Positions 10,618 through 25,000 of a DNA stretch of 64,000 nt are shown in pieces (the first letter of the stretch is position 1; every line of letters begins with the position of its first letter). Source of the stretch: Diadema setosum (taxonomy: Eukaryota; Echinodermata; Echinoidea; Diadematoida; Diadematidae). A model generated the notes under the pieces. The model saw only the letters and a program-made list of their open reading frames with translations, did no database searches and was not told the DNA's origin. The translations under genes and the position numbers were made by a program. The stretch is taken from positions 30,308,647 to 30,372,646 of the forward strand of contig CM067079.1 of assembly GCA_033980235.1 (NCBI GenBank). The letters run 5' to 3'.

Positions 10618-12951
10618 TATATATATGCACAAACATATATACATTGCATCAAATGACAAAAAAGACTAATAACCTACTTCAAGTGTGACTTCTATGGGGT
10701 GGTGATTGTAGTTGATACATAATTAGAAAAAAAAAAGTTATCTTTACAGAACATTGAGAAACTTGAAAGGCTATAATATCACTGCCTCATCTTTACAACA
10801 TCTGAGATAATGAGCAATACCATAGTTTCATAAAAACGGTTAAAACCATAAAATTCCATTTTAAAAATGGGAGCTATAAATAATAAACTAAAAAAAATCT
10901 GCCCTTTGTCAAAGTCTGGCAAATCTAATGCTAGTAGGTCATAAGCAGCAGTTACAATGGCAAAACTTCACAAGGTCTAAGTTCTTGGAAGTTTTGCCAG
11001 TGTGTAAGTAAAACTGTGGGAAGTGGAAAGTACAATTAAACTAGGTAAATTTCCCTATTCCCACAAATCTTCTCAAAGTTTGTGCAGTCTGGATGCACAC
11101 GACAGAAACTTTTACAGAGTTATGACCAGTCTATTGCAGTGACTCCAAAGTGTGCCTTCATTGTGATGTTTGTGTGAACATTGTTATTTCACAATCATAA
11201 AAGGTGTCAGATACACGTAGCGTGACCTTTCTTTTATATTGCGCATGTGCACCAGTGACCCACACTTCATGAACTGAAACTTTGAGAATGTTGGCTGCCA
11301 CAGCGAACAAACAAGCAAAGTTCCCGGAGAGTACTTGAGAAGATTTGCTAGAGTTACTGTGGCAAGTGTGAAGAATTTCATGGACTGTGCACGCATCAAA
11401 GTAAATACATTAAATTGCTAGCTTTTATTTGCTTATGTAACGGTACAATCACTCCATTCTTGTCATACAAAAGCATGAGGGACAAGCACTTATTCACAAA
11501 ATTTACATTAAAAATATCAAGAACAATAAATATGAATGGACTCTCTGCAGTATGATATTAAATGCCCTTATGCTTATTAATGACTGGGCATCAGATGTTG
11601 TATCACAATCACTCCATCCTGCATTGCTCATGACTATTAAATAAATGCAACTTGAATCCTGCAATTGCTTTACAGAAACCTCTTTTAAAGAATACCTGCC
11701 AAGACTGTTGAAGGGACATTATCTTTTCAGCAAGTTTCACATGGCATTATCACCTTCCAAATAGAAACTTTTACCAGAATAGCTAGTAATCAAAAGGATA
11801 TTGGTTCAAAGATTGCAGTTTGACAAACTGACTGTTAAACAAAATTTAAAGATAACATCCTCTTTAAAAGGTCTCAATTTACACAAAATCTCTCACATTG
11901 CGACACTTTCTTTCCATATTATTTCCGTAAAGTGGAAGACTAACGAAAAACTGGAGAAATAATGCCTTCGAAGAGAGTGGTTTCCATGGTTTCTGTGAAA
12001 CTGTTTGGATCAATACAGAACAGCAATAAGTACTGCATTGATCCTCAAAAGTCGGTATTTCGGCTCAAGAGATGTACAGTGTATGAGAAAATGTACATCA
12101 CATAGATGACGACAGAAGTCTTTCAGTAAAGCCAGATAAACTCCCACTGATTTGTAAAAATCAGCTTTTTATTTTCTGACAGAAATAAAATTAAACTCTT
12201 AGCTCTCATATCCCTGATCAAATCACTTTATCATCTTGTATCCATGGTAACTGCAGAGGTACACCGTGCATAAGGATATTTATATCTAAATTGGCATCCA
12301 ATTCTTCATGCTGGTGGTTGGAGACATGGCTGTTCCCCTAACTTCTTGCTTCTCTACCGTATGTCCCCAAAAAAGTACCATGGGACCTTCCACAGTGATA
12401 ACTTTAAAAATCGTGAATCAATCCAAATACAATTTCAGGGTATGAAACTATACCTTATTACCCACATCGTACAGAAAAGCCTATCCAATTTGCTTCAGTG
12501 GTCAAAGAGAAATGAGGAGTTTGTAGAGCATGTCAGGAATCCCTTCCCTCCAAGTTCTGTCCATTGTGTTCACACATTTTGCAGTTCCAAGAGCATCCAA
12601 GTGCCGAACTTGAAAGAATCAGACCCATGACATGCGTCACAACAATCCACATTTCGCTGTGACCACTCAACCAATTGAATGGAGTTTTCTGCATAATAAT
12701 ATACAATGTAGCTTTTAACAAGATGTTGTATTTCAAGACCCTGAAGTAGCATTTAGATGGTTAAATCATATCGGAAGTTATCAGTGCAAAAATCCAATTG
12801 TATTTTTTTTTTGGGGGGGGGGGGAGGGGGAAGGACAGATTGTATGTACCCAAGGAGCAAATGAGGCAAGGAAGTCCACATTGCTATGTGAAGCAGTACC
12901 CCGATTACATCTTTACTCCTCCAGCGATGGAATATGAGAGTTCCCCTCTCA
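10618..12951 (-). other. 3' flank of NUFIP1, probable 3' UTR plus intergenic DNA
   Basis: Lies downstream of the NUFIP1 stop codon. No other exon was recognised. The part nearest the stop contains a poly-T/poly-G tract (12801-12824). Where the transcript ends is not known. Confidence 0.4.
12168..12173 (-). promoter_or_regulatory. Candidate polyadenylation signal of NUFIP1
   Basis: AATAAA on the minus strand, about 780 bases downstream of the stop codon. Another AATAAA lies at 11424-11429. The motif is common in AT-rich DNA, so this is only a candidate. Confidence 0.25.
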
Positions 12952-13053
12952 TCATGTGTCTGCCTCGGTGCCTTGGAAGAAGCCATTTTTGACGATGTAA
13001 CGCACACACTGGAGGATGGTGTTCCTCTCTCTACGAATCTCTGGAGCCAACAA
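12952..13053 (-). CDS. NUFIP1: NUFIP1 last coding exon: C-terminal ZNHIT3-binding helix
   Basis: 102 bases after the acceptor CTCTCTTAAG. It encodes LLAPEIRRERNTILQCVRYI, then VKNGFFQGTEADT and a TGA stop at 12954-12952. The match to vertebrate LLAPDIRHERNVILQCVRYI is nearly complete. In human and yeast (Rsa1) this end binds ZNHIT3/Hit1. Most of this frame is too short to appear as a free-standing ORF. Confidence 0.94.
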   Translation of the reverse strand: MLAPEIRRERNTILQCVRYIVKNGFFQGTEADT

Positions 13054-16000
13054 CTTAAGAGAGAAGAGAAATATGCCCATCAGAAAAGAAATCTATTATT
13101 ATAAATAGGTCAGACAAGAGTGGACAATAATCAGCATTAATTACACAACACCTACAAAGAATGTAGCTATCTGATTGGTTGATTGCCCATCACGTGACCT
13201 TCAGTTAAAAGTACAATTGCACGCTGTCTCTGTCAGCTGTGCAATTTTTTTGCAAGCAAAAACAGATATACCATGGCTGATATCACCAATTTCAACTGAC
13301 TCCCGTGTTACACTCATGATTGACTCGAAGTTTTTGTTCCATCGCACGTCTCTGATTTCACGATAAACAAACATCTGCCGCACTCTCAACAATTACAAGT
13401 GCGCTTACAAGTGCATATTTGGTCACTCAGTTTTGTGAACAACTTCAACCGATCGGTTTCACTGTATATGTGTACACGGCCGACTGTGTGCTACTCAATA
13501 GCTTATTAAGTAAAATGGTACCATTTCTGTGCTAATTATTCAAGAATCTGTGCATAAAATAAATAGTGTATGGTCTTTACTCATGCAATGGAACAAGATC
13601 TCACACTTCGTTAAGGATGAAGTGCACCATTCAACTCAGCTCAACTTTACCAAATACGTGTAAGCAAATATTAGTACCACTGAACTCATGACCATTCACT
13701 AACGTAAAAGTGGACATTTTCGCGGAACCAGAAGTCAGCGCAAAAAGAATAAACAGGCAGATATATTTGCATGTCATATGTTCCACAATTAAATGTCTTG
13801 ATTCTGTGGGATTAACATGAAATTCATCTCACCAAGCCAAGCGTAAAAAATTACTAGCGCGAAATAACCACTCTTACAGTATTTGTAAACTATCACAATT
13901 CCCGTGATGTAGAATTCAAAGAAAATTTTGGCATTGCACTAGAAAAAGGTACACAAGATACCCTAGACTAAATGCAAAAGATTTAGCATGGAAAAATAAA
14001 ACCTTACGGCCCACGCACTTGGGCACATCTTCACTCCATATACACATGGACACATAAAGAGATATAGTGAGTGAGACAGACAGACAGGGAGAATGGCATA
14101 CATACAAACAGACAGAGACAGTGTAACATGATGATTCTGGAACTTGTGGACAAATACTGAACAAATAAGGAAGGCAAACATTGTTAGTGTTTTGGTTCAG
14201 TAGGTTGGCAATGCATGCTGTTCATTATCCCATTGCCAAGCACAAGGTTTGATAACAGACATGCAATTCTATTCAATTGTAGGGAAAAATGACTTTTTAT
14301 TATGTCACTGATGAGTTTGTTTTGCTTTCTGTTTTTGTTTTTTGACCAGACCCTGACTCTGCTCTGTTTACTTTCCTATTGACTGCTCAACTGGAATCAA
14401 GAACACTTGAGACTTTGATTTGTTCAGTGAGTCAGTAGGAAATGCCTTTCATTAGCTCTAGGTTAAGTACGAATGAAATAACCACAACGTGATTGATTAC
14501 CCTGCTAAGTAATCACAGATTTGCTTTGCTCTAAAAAGTGACAATACATTCTAAAGTAGGGTGAGGACATTAACTGCCTCATACCTCACGTGACTGCATC
14601 ACTCACATAATTGTCCTTGTAGAGTGGCATAGTATGCGATCACGTGAGATTTTTTTTATTTTTATTATTTTTTTTTAGTTGATCTGTGTCCTCCTGTATC
14701 ATCTCTTGATTTTGTCGCAATTTTTCTTTCTCTTTATTTCTTTCTGCCACATTTTTGTGAAGAGCATACACTTCAAGTGTCACCTTGTTTCTTAACTAGT
14801 TGAGGACGGACTGATTTTGCTTCAACAGGTATTTCCCATAGACGCCTGCCCGAGTATACTCGGGACTAGTCCTCAACGGGTTCAGTTGAAACTTCTTTCA
14901 CTTATTGCTTATGACTTCTAAATGACATGGTTACAATTTCAGTCTGGTCACTGATGCCTGATGAACATATACGTCACTTTGCAAAATCACGTAAGTGTGT
15001 ACATCTTCAGTACTAGACATAATTTTTCAACAAGACTTGGTGGGCATACGTGTTTATTTCATACGATAATTGATGTATACAGCACAAAGAATTGCCCGGA
15101 TGCACACCACACGTGCATACATGTGTGTCAAAATTCAGGAACGCTCCAAATGACCTACAAATCATCTTGCATATGTTTCAGGCCTTCTTTCTTTTTCTTT
15201 TCTTTTTTTGCACTGTAAAGATTTTGCAGGGGCATGTCATTTTGCATATGTTTCAGGCCTTTTTTCTTTTTCTTTGCACTGTAAAGATTTTGCAGGGGCA
15301 TGTCATTTGTGCCCTTTTACACTTGACATAAAACAAAAATGAAATTTTGTGCATAGTATCATGTTGTAGTATCATGGAAAATATATGCACCAATTTCAGG
15401 TCTATCCTACTTGATATGACATCATACAGGCCTGTGAGAGTTGACATTCCACATGTGCATCAATGACGACATAGTGTACTGTAGAAATGTACAGAGAAAA
15501 AAAAAATTGCATATAAAACAAGAGACCCGCGGGTCTAGCGCTCACCTGAGTATCGCAAGTTCACCTTTCACGCAGTCACTAATCTAAATTTTTCACAGCT
15601 CTACTAAAATTTGACCAGGCTTCTCAAGTAGAAGATGAAAATGTACAATAAGGGCCGAAAATTTTAAAGATTCCTTAATTTTGGGTGGTTTGGGCCCCCC
15701 TGGGGGCCCCCTGGGTGGGGCATGGTGCCCATTTTAACAAAATGAGTTCCTAACCCCCTAGGGATGCTACCTGCCAAGTTTGATGAAAATCGGTCTTGGG
15801 GTTTTCAAGAAGAAGATAAAAATGTAAAAGTTTACGCAGGACGGACAACGCAGGACGGACGACGCACGATGGACGACGGACGACGCACGCCGGACGCCGG
15901 ACGAAGGGCGATCGCAATAGCTCACTTGAGCCTTTGGCTCAGGTGAGCTAAAAAAATACCAGAATCTAGCTGAGAATCTTAGCTCCCTCAACAATTTCAG

Positions 16001-19000
16001 CTACAAATGTTTATTGATAATTATATGGTAAAAATGTTTGAAATTAATGAAATATCAGTAGATACCTGAATCACCATGGCAAAAAGTGAAATCATATGTT
16101 AAAATGCTGAGTTCCGGTTGTGAATTCTATATGTACAATTTTAAGTCAAACATAAGGTTACTTGATGCAATGGATTGGATATTAAGAAGATTTGTTGTTG
16201 TTGTTGTTGTTGGGATTTTGGGTTTTTTTTTTTTCCGGAGACAGGCCCAAAGTTTGATGATCTTCATCAAAATACAGGTAAAGGGCAATGTACACATGCA
16301 TAAAACACACAGTGATTGCATGAAAAGTGCATGCTGCATTTAACTTGATTGTGGAACAGTCAAATTGGTCTGCAAATGTGTCTTTACAAATGAAGCAAAA
16401 AACATGCTTAGATGTGTAGATTACCCAATCCTAAACCCACCGTTCACAGTCTAACACAAATGCATTGCCCCCATCTAATTTCGATACAATATTACTGTTT
16501 ATTGCTTGATTGCAATCATTTTTTTTTTTAATAATGTCTCCTCTTTGATGCTCTTCCCAGTAAAAGCACTATTGTGTTCCTAAAATTATTCAAACAAATG
16601 GTGGAGTTGATCACTCCAAAACCAGGACTGCTTCTAACCTTTTCATACACCCCCTCCCCCACCCCCATGGTATCATGTAGTTTTCTCTAGGTCATCCAAC
16701 CTTTGCAGGTATTCAGCCATGGAAAGTGGGTCAGTCGTGGAGTAGGCATATAAATTGCTATCTTTCACTTGTTTTTTTTTTTACTGATTCCCTCCAAGAT
16801 TCCAAAAAATGTCATAGATTTTTTTTTTTTTATACAGGCACCATCAGGCTTCTGCGGCAAAGTGGTTACACTGGATTGCATCAAGTTTACGCCATGTGTT
16901 CATGGCAAGCGAATGTGTCGCATCTTGATTTACCGAAGCTCATGTAACTTAAATGCTAATGCATAGCTCGAGCTGTATTTCCATGATAACACATCTGAAC
17001 TCTGCTTTCTTTTATCATTTAAAGTTCTAAATTATGCAATGGTTAATAATTTTTACATCACATGTTGACCTGAAAACAGGTGTTTGTTTTTATATCTTGT
17101 CCATTCTTTACTATCTGGTGTGTGTGTTGATGTAGTTGTTCACTGTTGTTTCCAAAAACAAAAGGTAAACCATTAAGGTGATGCACTAAAGTTAGTCATC
17201 TGTAGTAAAATATGCCAACTTATGACAAGAATCGCCAGCCTTGACTGGCATATCAATACAACTACCAGTAGGCTACGTGGTAATTGCAATTACCCACAGC
17301 AACAACCAGACATGCCTGGATCTGAATCTCATAAAGTTGCATTGATTACATTGTTGCCAAGTTTCCCCATATGTCCTTTAATACATTGCAACAAGAGCCA
17401 CAACATGAATATGTTGCAAGTTAGTGTATATCTTGCCTCCTCATCCCCCCCCCCCCCTTGTACAACTGTATGTTCACCTACTGAGGATGAGTCCTGAGTA
17501 TACTCCGGCAAGCGTCTATGGGAAATGCAGGTTGTCGCAAAATCAGTCTGTCCTCAACGGGTTAAATACACTATGACTGTTATAATGTGCTATTTTATGT
17601 AAAGATTTTGACATAGTTGATGGGGTGTGGGGTAGAAGACCTGCAGGTCATGGAAATTAAGTTTACCTTTTCCTGCCCATGGTAGCCCTGTTTCTTTATG
17701 TCACAATGTAAGCTTGTTTTCAGTTTCTGGTTTGTTGCTGTGTTACGATTTATCTTATTGTTTGTCATGCTGAATAAAATTTGATTTGTGTTTATCGATG
17801 TTCACATGATATGTCTGAAATGCTGAATACATAAATAATAACATTCAGCCAACAGATTAACTAACACAAACATTTGATTTTTGGTATAATTTCAGTGTAT
17901 TCTCTCTCTTTTTTTTGGGGGGGGGGAGGGGAAGGGGAGGACAGGAAGTGTCGTGGCACAAAAGTGAGATGAAAATATCATCAAGGAATGAATTTTATCT
18001 GCTTTGCCCATCTCTCTTTAAGTCTTCGCTCCGGCTCATCTATCACTACCTATTACCTAATCTTAATTTGTGGGGCACAATTGCCTACAAAGTTCTCTTG
18101 TCTCTGGCTTTATGCATGCAGGTCGCATAACCTGTTACATGCACAAAGCAGCCCACAATTACAAAGAGATTGGCGCATTTCCAACAGCGGAACAGTTACC
18201 TGAAAATAAATTTCTATCACTCCTTTCATCGCATGACAGAGATCTTTTCTAGCCGTCATCACTGATGCCTGAACGCCACAGGCAAGAATCTGCCGGTGTT
18301 CCGCAAGCTGTAATCCTTTCTTTGTGTGTGTATTTGAAAATATTCCCACTCATTGAGCTCAGCATAGTTTGCTGAACACAGTGTTTACACCATTTAAATG
18401 TGACAATGACAATGACTAATGTGATTCAATCAGACAGAACTACATGGAGGGGTGTCTGAGAAAGGCATGTAAGAAAAAAGAAAAGAAATAATATCACTAG
18501 AAAAATCATCAAATTGAGAGAATATTAAGAGCCCTGGGGTCATTTGGTGGAAGAAATCTGATCACAATGTGCCTTTCCCATGGTCTTCCCTGAGGGTTTG
18601 TCATTAGCTACCTCTCCAGGGGCCCTAAAAAACAAAATATGTTTCATTCTTCACCTTTAAGGGTATCTATACATAACATATAATATATTTGTTCTAGATA
18701 TGGAAAAGACAGATGACGATTAAAAGGTTAAACTATTTCAGTCCTTACAGGGAATGCAAACCCAAAGAGCAATATGCATTGAGTAAAAGCATTAACTTAG
18801 TAGAACACATCAGTGAAAGTTTGAGGAAAATTTGACAATCGATGCAAAAAATATGAATTTTTAAAGTTTTGGTGTTAGAACCGCTGGATGAGGAGACTAC
18901 TAGACCCCGTTTACAGTGCGGGGCTAGGCCGCGGCTTGGCCGCGGCCGAGCACTCCTTCATTTCGGTGTAAACGCGCAAAAGGCCAAATGCCAGGCCAAA

Positions 19001-22000
19001 ATTGGCCGCGCATTTGGCCACGCTCTGGAGGTGGTCTCGGCCAAATGCGCGGCCAATTTTAGTCTGGCTTCCAGACCCTCTGCCCGTACTATTTCGCTTT
19101 TCAGGATATTAACCCCTTCAACGTCGAAAACTATATAGTATAGTTTAAGGAGGTTTTGTCCTGCAAAGGATTTTTCCTTCGGCAAAGGCCTTTGCCCAAA
19201 CGGAGACTTCGTCACCACGGAATCCAGTTGGCAAAGGGTCTGAAAACCAGACTATACCAAAATTGTTTACAAGCAGAGCACCACTACGACAAAGTATTGA
19301 AAGGTTTGAATTAAAAGCGCGGCAGAGCCCGGCAGTGTAAACGGCCAAAATTGCTGGGCTCGGCCCTGCACTGTAAACGGGGTCCTAGAGGTTATGACGT
19401 ATGAGTGGACAATAATATAAAGAAAATATGAAGGGAATTCCACAAAAATTCACTTTTCTAGCAAAATAAAAGAGTACTTGATTAACCGCTTTCAGAAAGC
19501 TCTCTACCCCTAATATATGTCAGTATCAAGTTGATGAAATGTGTAATTTTCGTAAAAAATGAATTTCTATTGAATTCCCTTTATATTTTCTTTATATTGT
19601 AGTCCACTCATACGTCATAACCTCTAGTAGTCTAATTACCCAGCAGTTCCAACACCAAAACTTTAAAAATTCATAACTTTTGTGTCGATTGCCCAATTTT
19701 CCTCAAACTTCCACTGATGTGTTCTACTAATGTTACTGCTTTCACTCAATCCACATTGCTCTTTGAGTTTGCCTTCCCTTTAAATAGCCCTGTCCAAAGG
19801 CCCCCTTGACGACACTATTTACCTACATTGTATATATCTGCATGTCAACATCAAACCTTTGTTGAATAGTTAACAACTTGCCCCCCCCCCCCCACCAATG
19901 TTACCCTCTTGTGGGTCCAATTGGCCTATCTCTATCACTGCTATGTACAACTAAATTAAGTCCAAAACAGTTTTTAAATGCAGTTCAATTGGCTGCATGA
20001 CAGCTAGATCCCCCCCCCCTCGGCCCTAAAAAAAAAGAAAAAAAAAAAGAAGCGTTTGGAAATTCATACAGGCTTGGTCCCTGTCCCATGCCCCTGCCCC
20101 TGCCCCCCTCCCCTGGACCACCTGCGTAACTTAAACAACTTTGTATCAACTTGCCCCTATGAATAATTCATCTCAAGCTGAAAAACTGACAATGCATGGC
20201 GAGAGAAGATGAAAATGTCTCTTTTGACAATAGGCACCACCCAAACTTGCCCCCTTCTAAGGCACCCAAAGATGAAAATATCTCTTTTGACAATAGGCAC
20301 CACCCAAACTTGCCCCCTTCTAAGGCACCCAAAGATGAAAATATCTCTTTTGACAATAGGCACCACCTTAACTTGTCACCTTCTAAGGCACCCAAAGATC
20401 AAAATGTCTCTTTTGACAATGGGCACCACACTAACTTGTCACCTTCTAAGGTACCCCAAGCTGAAAACAGCTCTTTTGACAATGGGGACCATCCTCACTG
20501 ATCGCCTCCTTAGGCATCCAAGCATGAAATATTTCTTTTGACAATAGACATTATCCTAACATGTCACCTCATAAGGTACCCAAAGATAAGAATGTCTCTT
20601 TTGACAATGGGCACCACTCTGTCACCTTCCAAGGGAACCCCAAGATAAAAATGTCTCTTTTGACAATAGGTACCACCCTAAGTTGTCACCTCCCAAGGCA
20701 CCCAAAGATGCAAATGTCTCTTTTAACAATATGCACCACCCAATCTTGCTACCTCCTACAGCACCCAAAGATGAAAATGTCTTGTCAACAGGCATCACAA
20801 TAGCTTATCACCTTCCAAAGCACCCAGAGATAAAAAATGTCTCTTTTGGAAATAGGCACCACCCTAACTTGCCACTTTCTAAGGTACCAGGTACACAAAA
20901 ATTAAAATCTGTTCTGACAACAGGCACCACATATTTACTTGCCACCTCCCAAGGCACCCAAAGATGAAAATGTCTCTGTTGGAAATAGACACCACCCAAA
21001 CTTGCCACCTTCTAAGGCACCAAAAGATCAAAATATCTCTTTTGACAATAGGCACCACCCAAAATTGCCACATTCCAAGACACCAAAAGATCAAAATATC
21101 TCTTTTGACAATATATTAGGCACCACCAAAACTTGCCACCTTCTAAGGCACCGAAAGATCAAAATATCTCTTTTGACAATAGGTACCAAACTAACTTGCC
21201 CCTTCTAAGGAACCAAAAGTTCAAAAGAGCTCTTTTGACAATAGGCACCACCTTAACTTGTCACCTTCTAAGGTACCCAAAGGTCAAAATATCTCTTTTG
21301 ACAATGGACACCACACTAACTTGTCACCTTTTAAAGGGGAAGGCTAGTAACTGATCAGTGGAAATCAGTGGAAATGCTGGGGGATGATTGTTCCAATCCT
21401 TGTGGGACTCATTTAAGAGTACATTATATATCTATTGTTGTGTGAAAATTATTTGCTTCAGAATGGTCTCATATTCAAGTAATGTGCAGTTTAATGCTTC
21501 CAGGTTAGCGTCCCTGGTCAGTGACGGAGCATTAATCTGCACATTACTTGAATATGAGACTGTTCTGAAGCAAATCATTTTCACACAACAATAGATATAT
21601 AATGTACTCTTAAATGAGTCCCACAAGGATTGGAACAATCATCCCCCAGCATTTCCACTGATTCCCACTGATCAGTTACTAGCCTTCCCCTTTAAGGTAC
21701 CCCATGCTGAAAACATCTCTTTTGACAATGGGGACCACCCTGTCACCTTCCAAGGGAACCCAAAGATAAAAATGTCTCTTTTGACAATAGGTACTACCCT
21801 AACTTGCCACTTTCTAAGGTACCCAAAAATTAAAATCTGTTTTGACAACAGGCACCACACATTTACTTGCCACCTCCTAAGGCACCCAAAGATAAAAATG
21901 TCTCTGTTGGAAATAGACACCATCCAAACTTTCCACCTTCTAAGGTACCCAAAGATGAAAATGTCTCTTTTGACAATAGGCACCACTAAAACTTGCCACC

Positions 22001-25000
22001 TCCCAAGGCACCCTAAGATGAAAATGTCTCTGTTGGAAAGAGGCACCATCCAACCTTGCCACAATTCTAAGCTACCCAAAGATCAAAATGTCTCTTTTGA
22101 CAACAGGAACCACCCTAACTTGTCACCTCCCAAGGCACCCAAAGATCAAAATATCTCTTTTGACAATAAGCACCACTAAAATTTGCCACCTTCTAAGGCA
22201 CGCAAAGATGAAAATGTCCATTTTGCATTCATTGCTACTAAAAAAAAAAGAGAGGTTAATAAGTTACTTGGAATTAGGCTAATTGTGATATTTTTTTTTT
22301 GAAAGAAAAGGTGGCACAAAATGCTACTATACAAGTGCCCAGCATAGAAACCTTCACTAGAAAGGAAGGGCCATCACACTTTCGAATTTGCGTTTGAAAA
22401 GCCCGCCTAACAATGGTGAATGTGAATGAACAGCAAACCACCTGGCACCGCCATGCAGCTGAATGTGGGCAAGTGCATGAGAGACATGGAATTTTACCTT
22501 TCATTTGATAGATTGTCATTACTGTTGATGTTTTCAAAGCAGATAATTCAAATGACATGGAAAAGCATTAGATTCAGATTACATTGGTATGACATTTATG
22601 CCGGCTAAATACCAATACAACGCTCACCTAGGAAAACGTCACAAATATCAGGTGTTTTTGGTATGTTTTGTTAGGTTTTTAAAATAGACAGGAGAATGCT
22701 GTTCTTCTAACTTTATGTTGCCAAAATCTTTTCTGTGAGTTTGGGAATTGTAATAATTGGGTTTGGCTTAAACTCTATTTACAATTTCATGAAATATTAA
22801 TCACGTTTAATGTCCTTTGAATGTACAGTTCAACTCCCTCTTCTCTTGGGTGGCTAGTAAGGCCACCACTGTCATTGACATGTAAACATCAACTCAGTCA
22901 CAGGCCAACATCAGTTAATATTAATGTATTATATGTGGATGCAACTGATATTGTTTCTCTGTAAAAATGTGCTAAATTAAAATTCTACAGCTTTCATGAT
23001 TACTGACATATTTTGATGAGACTTTCAGAATTGTATTCATCTGATTCTAGTCCGCAAGATTAATGAAGTCCACTGATACATAGTGTGGAATGATACATTA
23101 ATGAACAAAAGTAAATATTGAACCTCCGCTCACCATCTCAAGCAGTGTTGCTTTTCTACTCTTGCTGGGGATGTGTGAAAGAGGAGCTTTTCTCCTCTTC
23201 TGCTGCCTTTGCTCCATCTTCCTTTTGCTGAGGCTGTGTCCTCTGCTTTGAAGGTCATTGTGTTTATTCACCTCCAGCTCTGCCTTGGCAGTGGTCAAAA
23301 CATCCTCCTTTGGTTTTGGCTGCTCTGCAGTTTGGATTGGGGTAACATCTTTGTTCGCTTCTGAAAAAGATAAAAACCAGGAGAAGAGAGGGGATTAAAA
23401 TGTTGTGCATATTGCCCCTCAATAACTTCCTATCTTTGAAGGCCTACAGTAGAACATTGAGTGGGAGAAGGCTTTAATAACAGCACACCACTTTATTCTT
23501 CTTCGGGTATATATGTAGCCCTGGTCAGGGCCACATCATATAACGAAGAAAGAATACTTGGTGCCCCATTAAGCCTTCTCCAACTTAATTTCCTATCATT
23601 TGGTTTGCTTAGGTTCAGGACATCATCTTTGTTTCAAGCCTTCCTAGTTTGTTTGTTTGTTTGTGTTTTTTTTTTTTTTGTTGTTGTGAATACGAATCTT
23701 TTTTAATCCAATTTTGGCCATTTTTGTGGCCCATACATGTATATATAGAGAGAGCTTTGTGGCCCACTGATTGAGAAGCACTGCTCTAGATCCTCTCTGG
23801 TACTATCTCGGCATTATATCTTGTGACATTTGACCATAATGAATGAGATGCATCCCAAGGAAGAAATCTCCACCCCGCTTTTCATGTGTTTGAATCACTT
23901 GCAATTTTCTTTCTTGAAGTATGTGGTCAGTTTGGTATGGCATTAGGCATGTTGCATGTTTTAGCGGAAAGTTAAGCGTGTCACAGCAGACATGCTAACA
24001 CATCTTTTGAACCACCATGCAAGCTTCTTCAAGTCCCCAAATGCAAAATTGGCTTGTGGGACTAGTGATATGGAATCCCAGTCCTGATAAACAGTGCATT
24101 ATGGCAGCAAATCATAAGAGGGAAGTGAAAACTACAGCCTTTAAAAAGTTTTGATAAATCCACACGAAAAAAGAGATTAGGTTTCGTGGGAGAACACTTG
24201 TCTAGATAACAAAAAGAATGAAAGCTGTGTGACGGAGAATTCAAGAAGCTGTAATATCTATTTCTAGAAGCCGACACCCACACTTCAGGTCAACTCCTAA
24301 ATGGTGACAATAACAGATTAATATAGTTGCCTCTTGAATGTAACAGCAAACTGTTTGCTGTACTAGCAGTATAGAACTGCATAATAACAAGGGATTTTAT
24401 TCAAGATGTGGCAAGAAAAAGATCTAAAAACTTCTATGATATGTGAGTCAACTGGCACAACACCAGCATTCAGCCACTACAAGAAGTTATACATGATTTT
24501 CCTCCTAATCATGATATTGATAACATAGTCAAAGAATACAAACAAACAAATGAAGCCAGTTACACATGCTCTCCTTGAGTTCTGTTCTCAATTTAAGATT
24601 TGATGACCTAATTGTCGGCAACTAAAAAGGGTATCTATGAAGGGCAGATGTTAAATGCCTGCAGGTTGTGAGGAAGAGGCATAGACAGAGTGATGATATT
24701 GCTTTCATTCGCTTCAATGAAATTCAAAGAATGTCTTTTGTCTCCAGAGATTTTTTGCACTATGGCACCAATTCCTGGTGCTCTCCTACACCCCCCCCCC
24801 CCCCTTAGGGGTGAGGGAAGGTACAGTGTAGGACATGACATCTTTCCTCCAACCTGCCTCACACCGCGAGCACTCTGAGCATTTGAGAAAGGTTGCTAGA
24901 CCTTTGGAGAGGTTATGAAACATATTACATGATTACTGCACACAGGAGCAGACAGACCAGGCAAGAAGAGGCTGAGTGTAAACTGATTTTTTTGTTCACA

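Larger units (their letters stand above)
13054..23133 (-). other. NUFIP1: NUFIP1 last intron, about 10.1 kb
   Basis: Holds two approximately 90-bp TTAA elements (14792, 17478), a short tandem duplication (15167-15307), the 15520-15952 element, the nested pair at 18745-19783 and the 63-bp satellite at 20205-22215. Outside these I see only poly-T/poly-G tracts (16219, 16790, 17911), a (TTG)n run near 16190, and no other gene. Confidence 0.8.

Noticed and set aside
21388..21638. Identical 68-residue ORFs on opposite strands
   Set aside because: A consequence of the near-perfect palindrome, not of two genes.
20157..22282. Many 65-135 residue ORFs on both strands
   Set aside because: All are translations of the 63-bp satellite or of the palindrome inserted in it.
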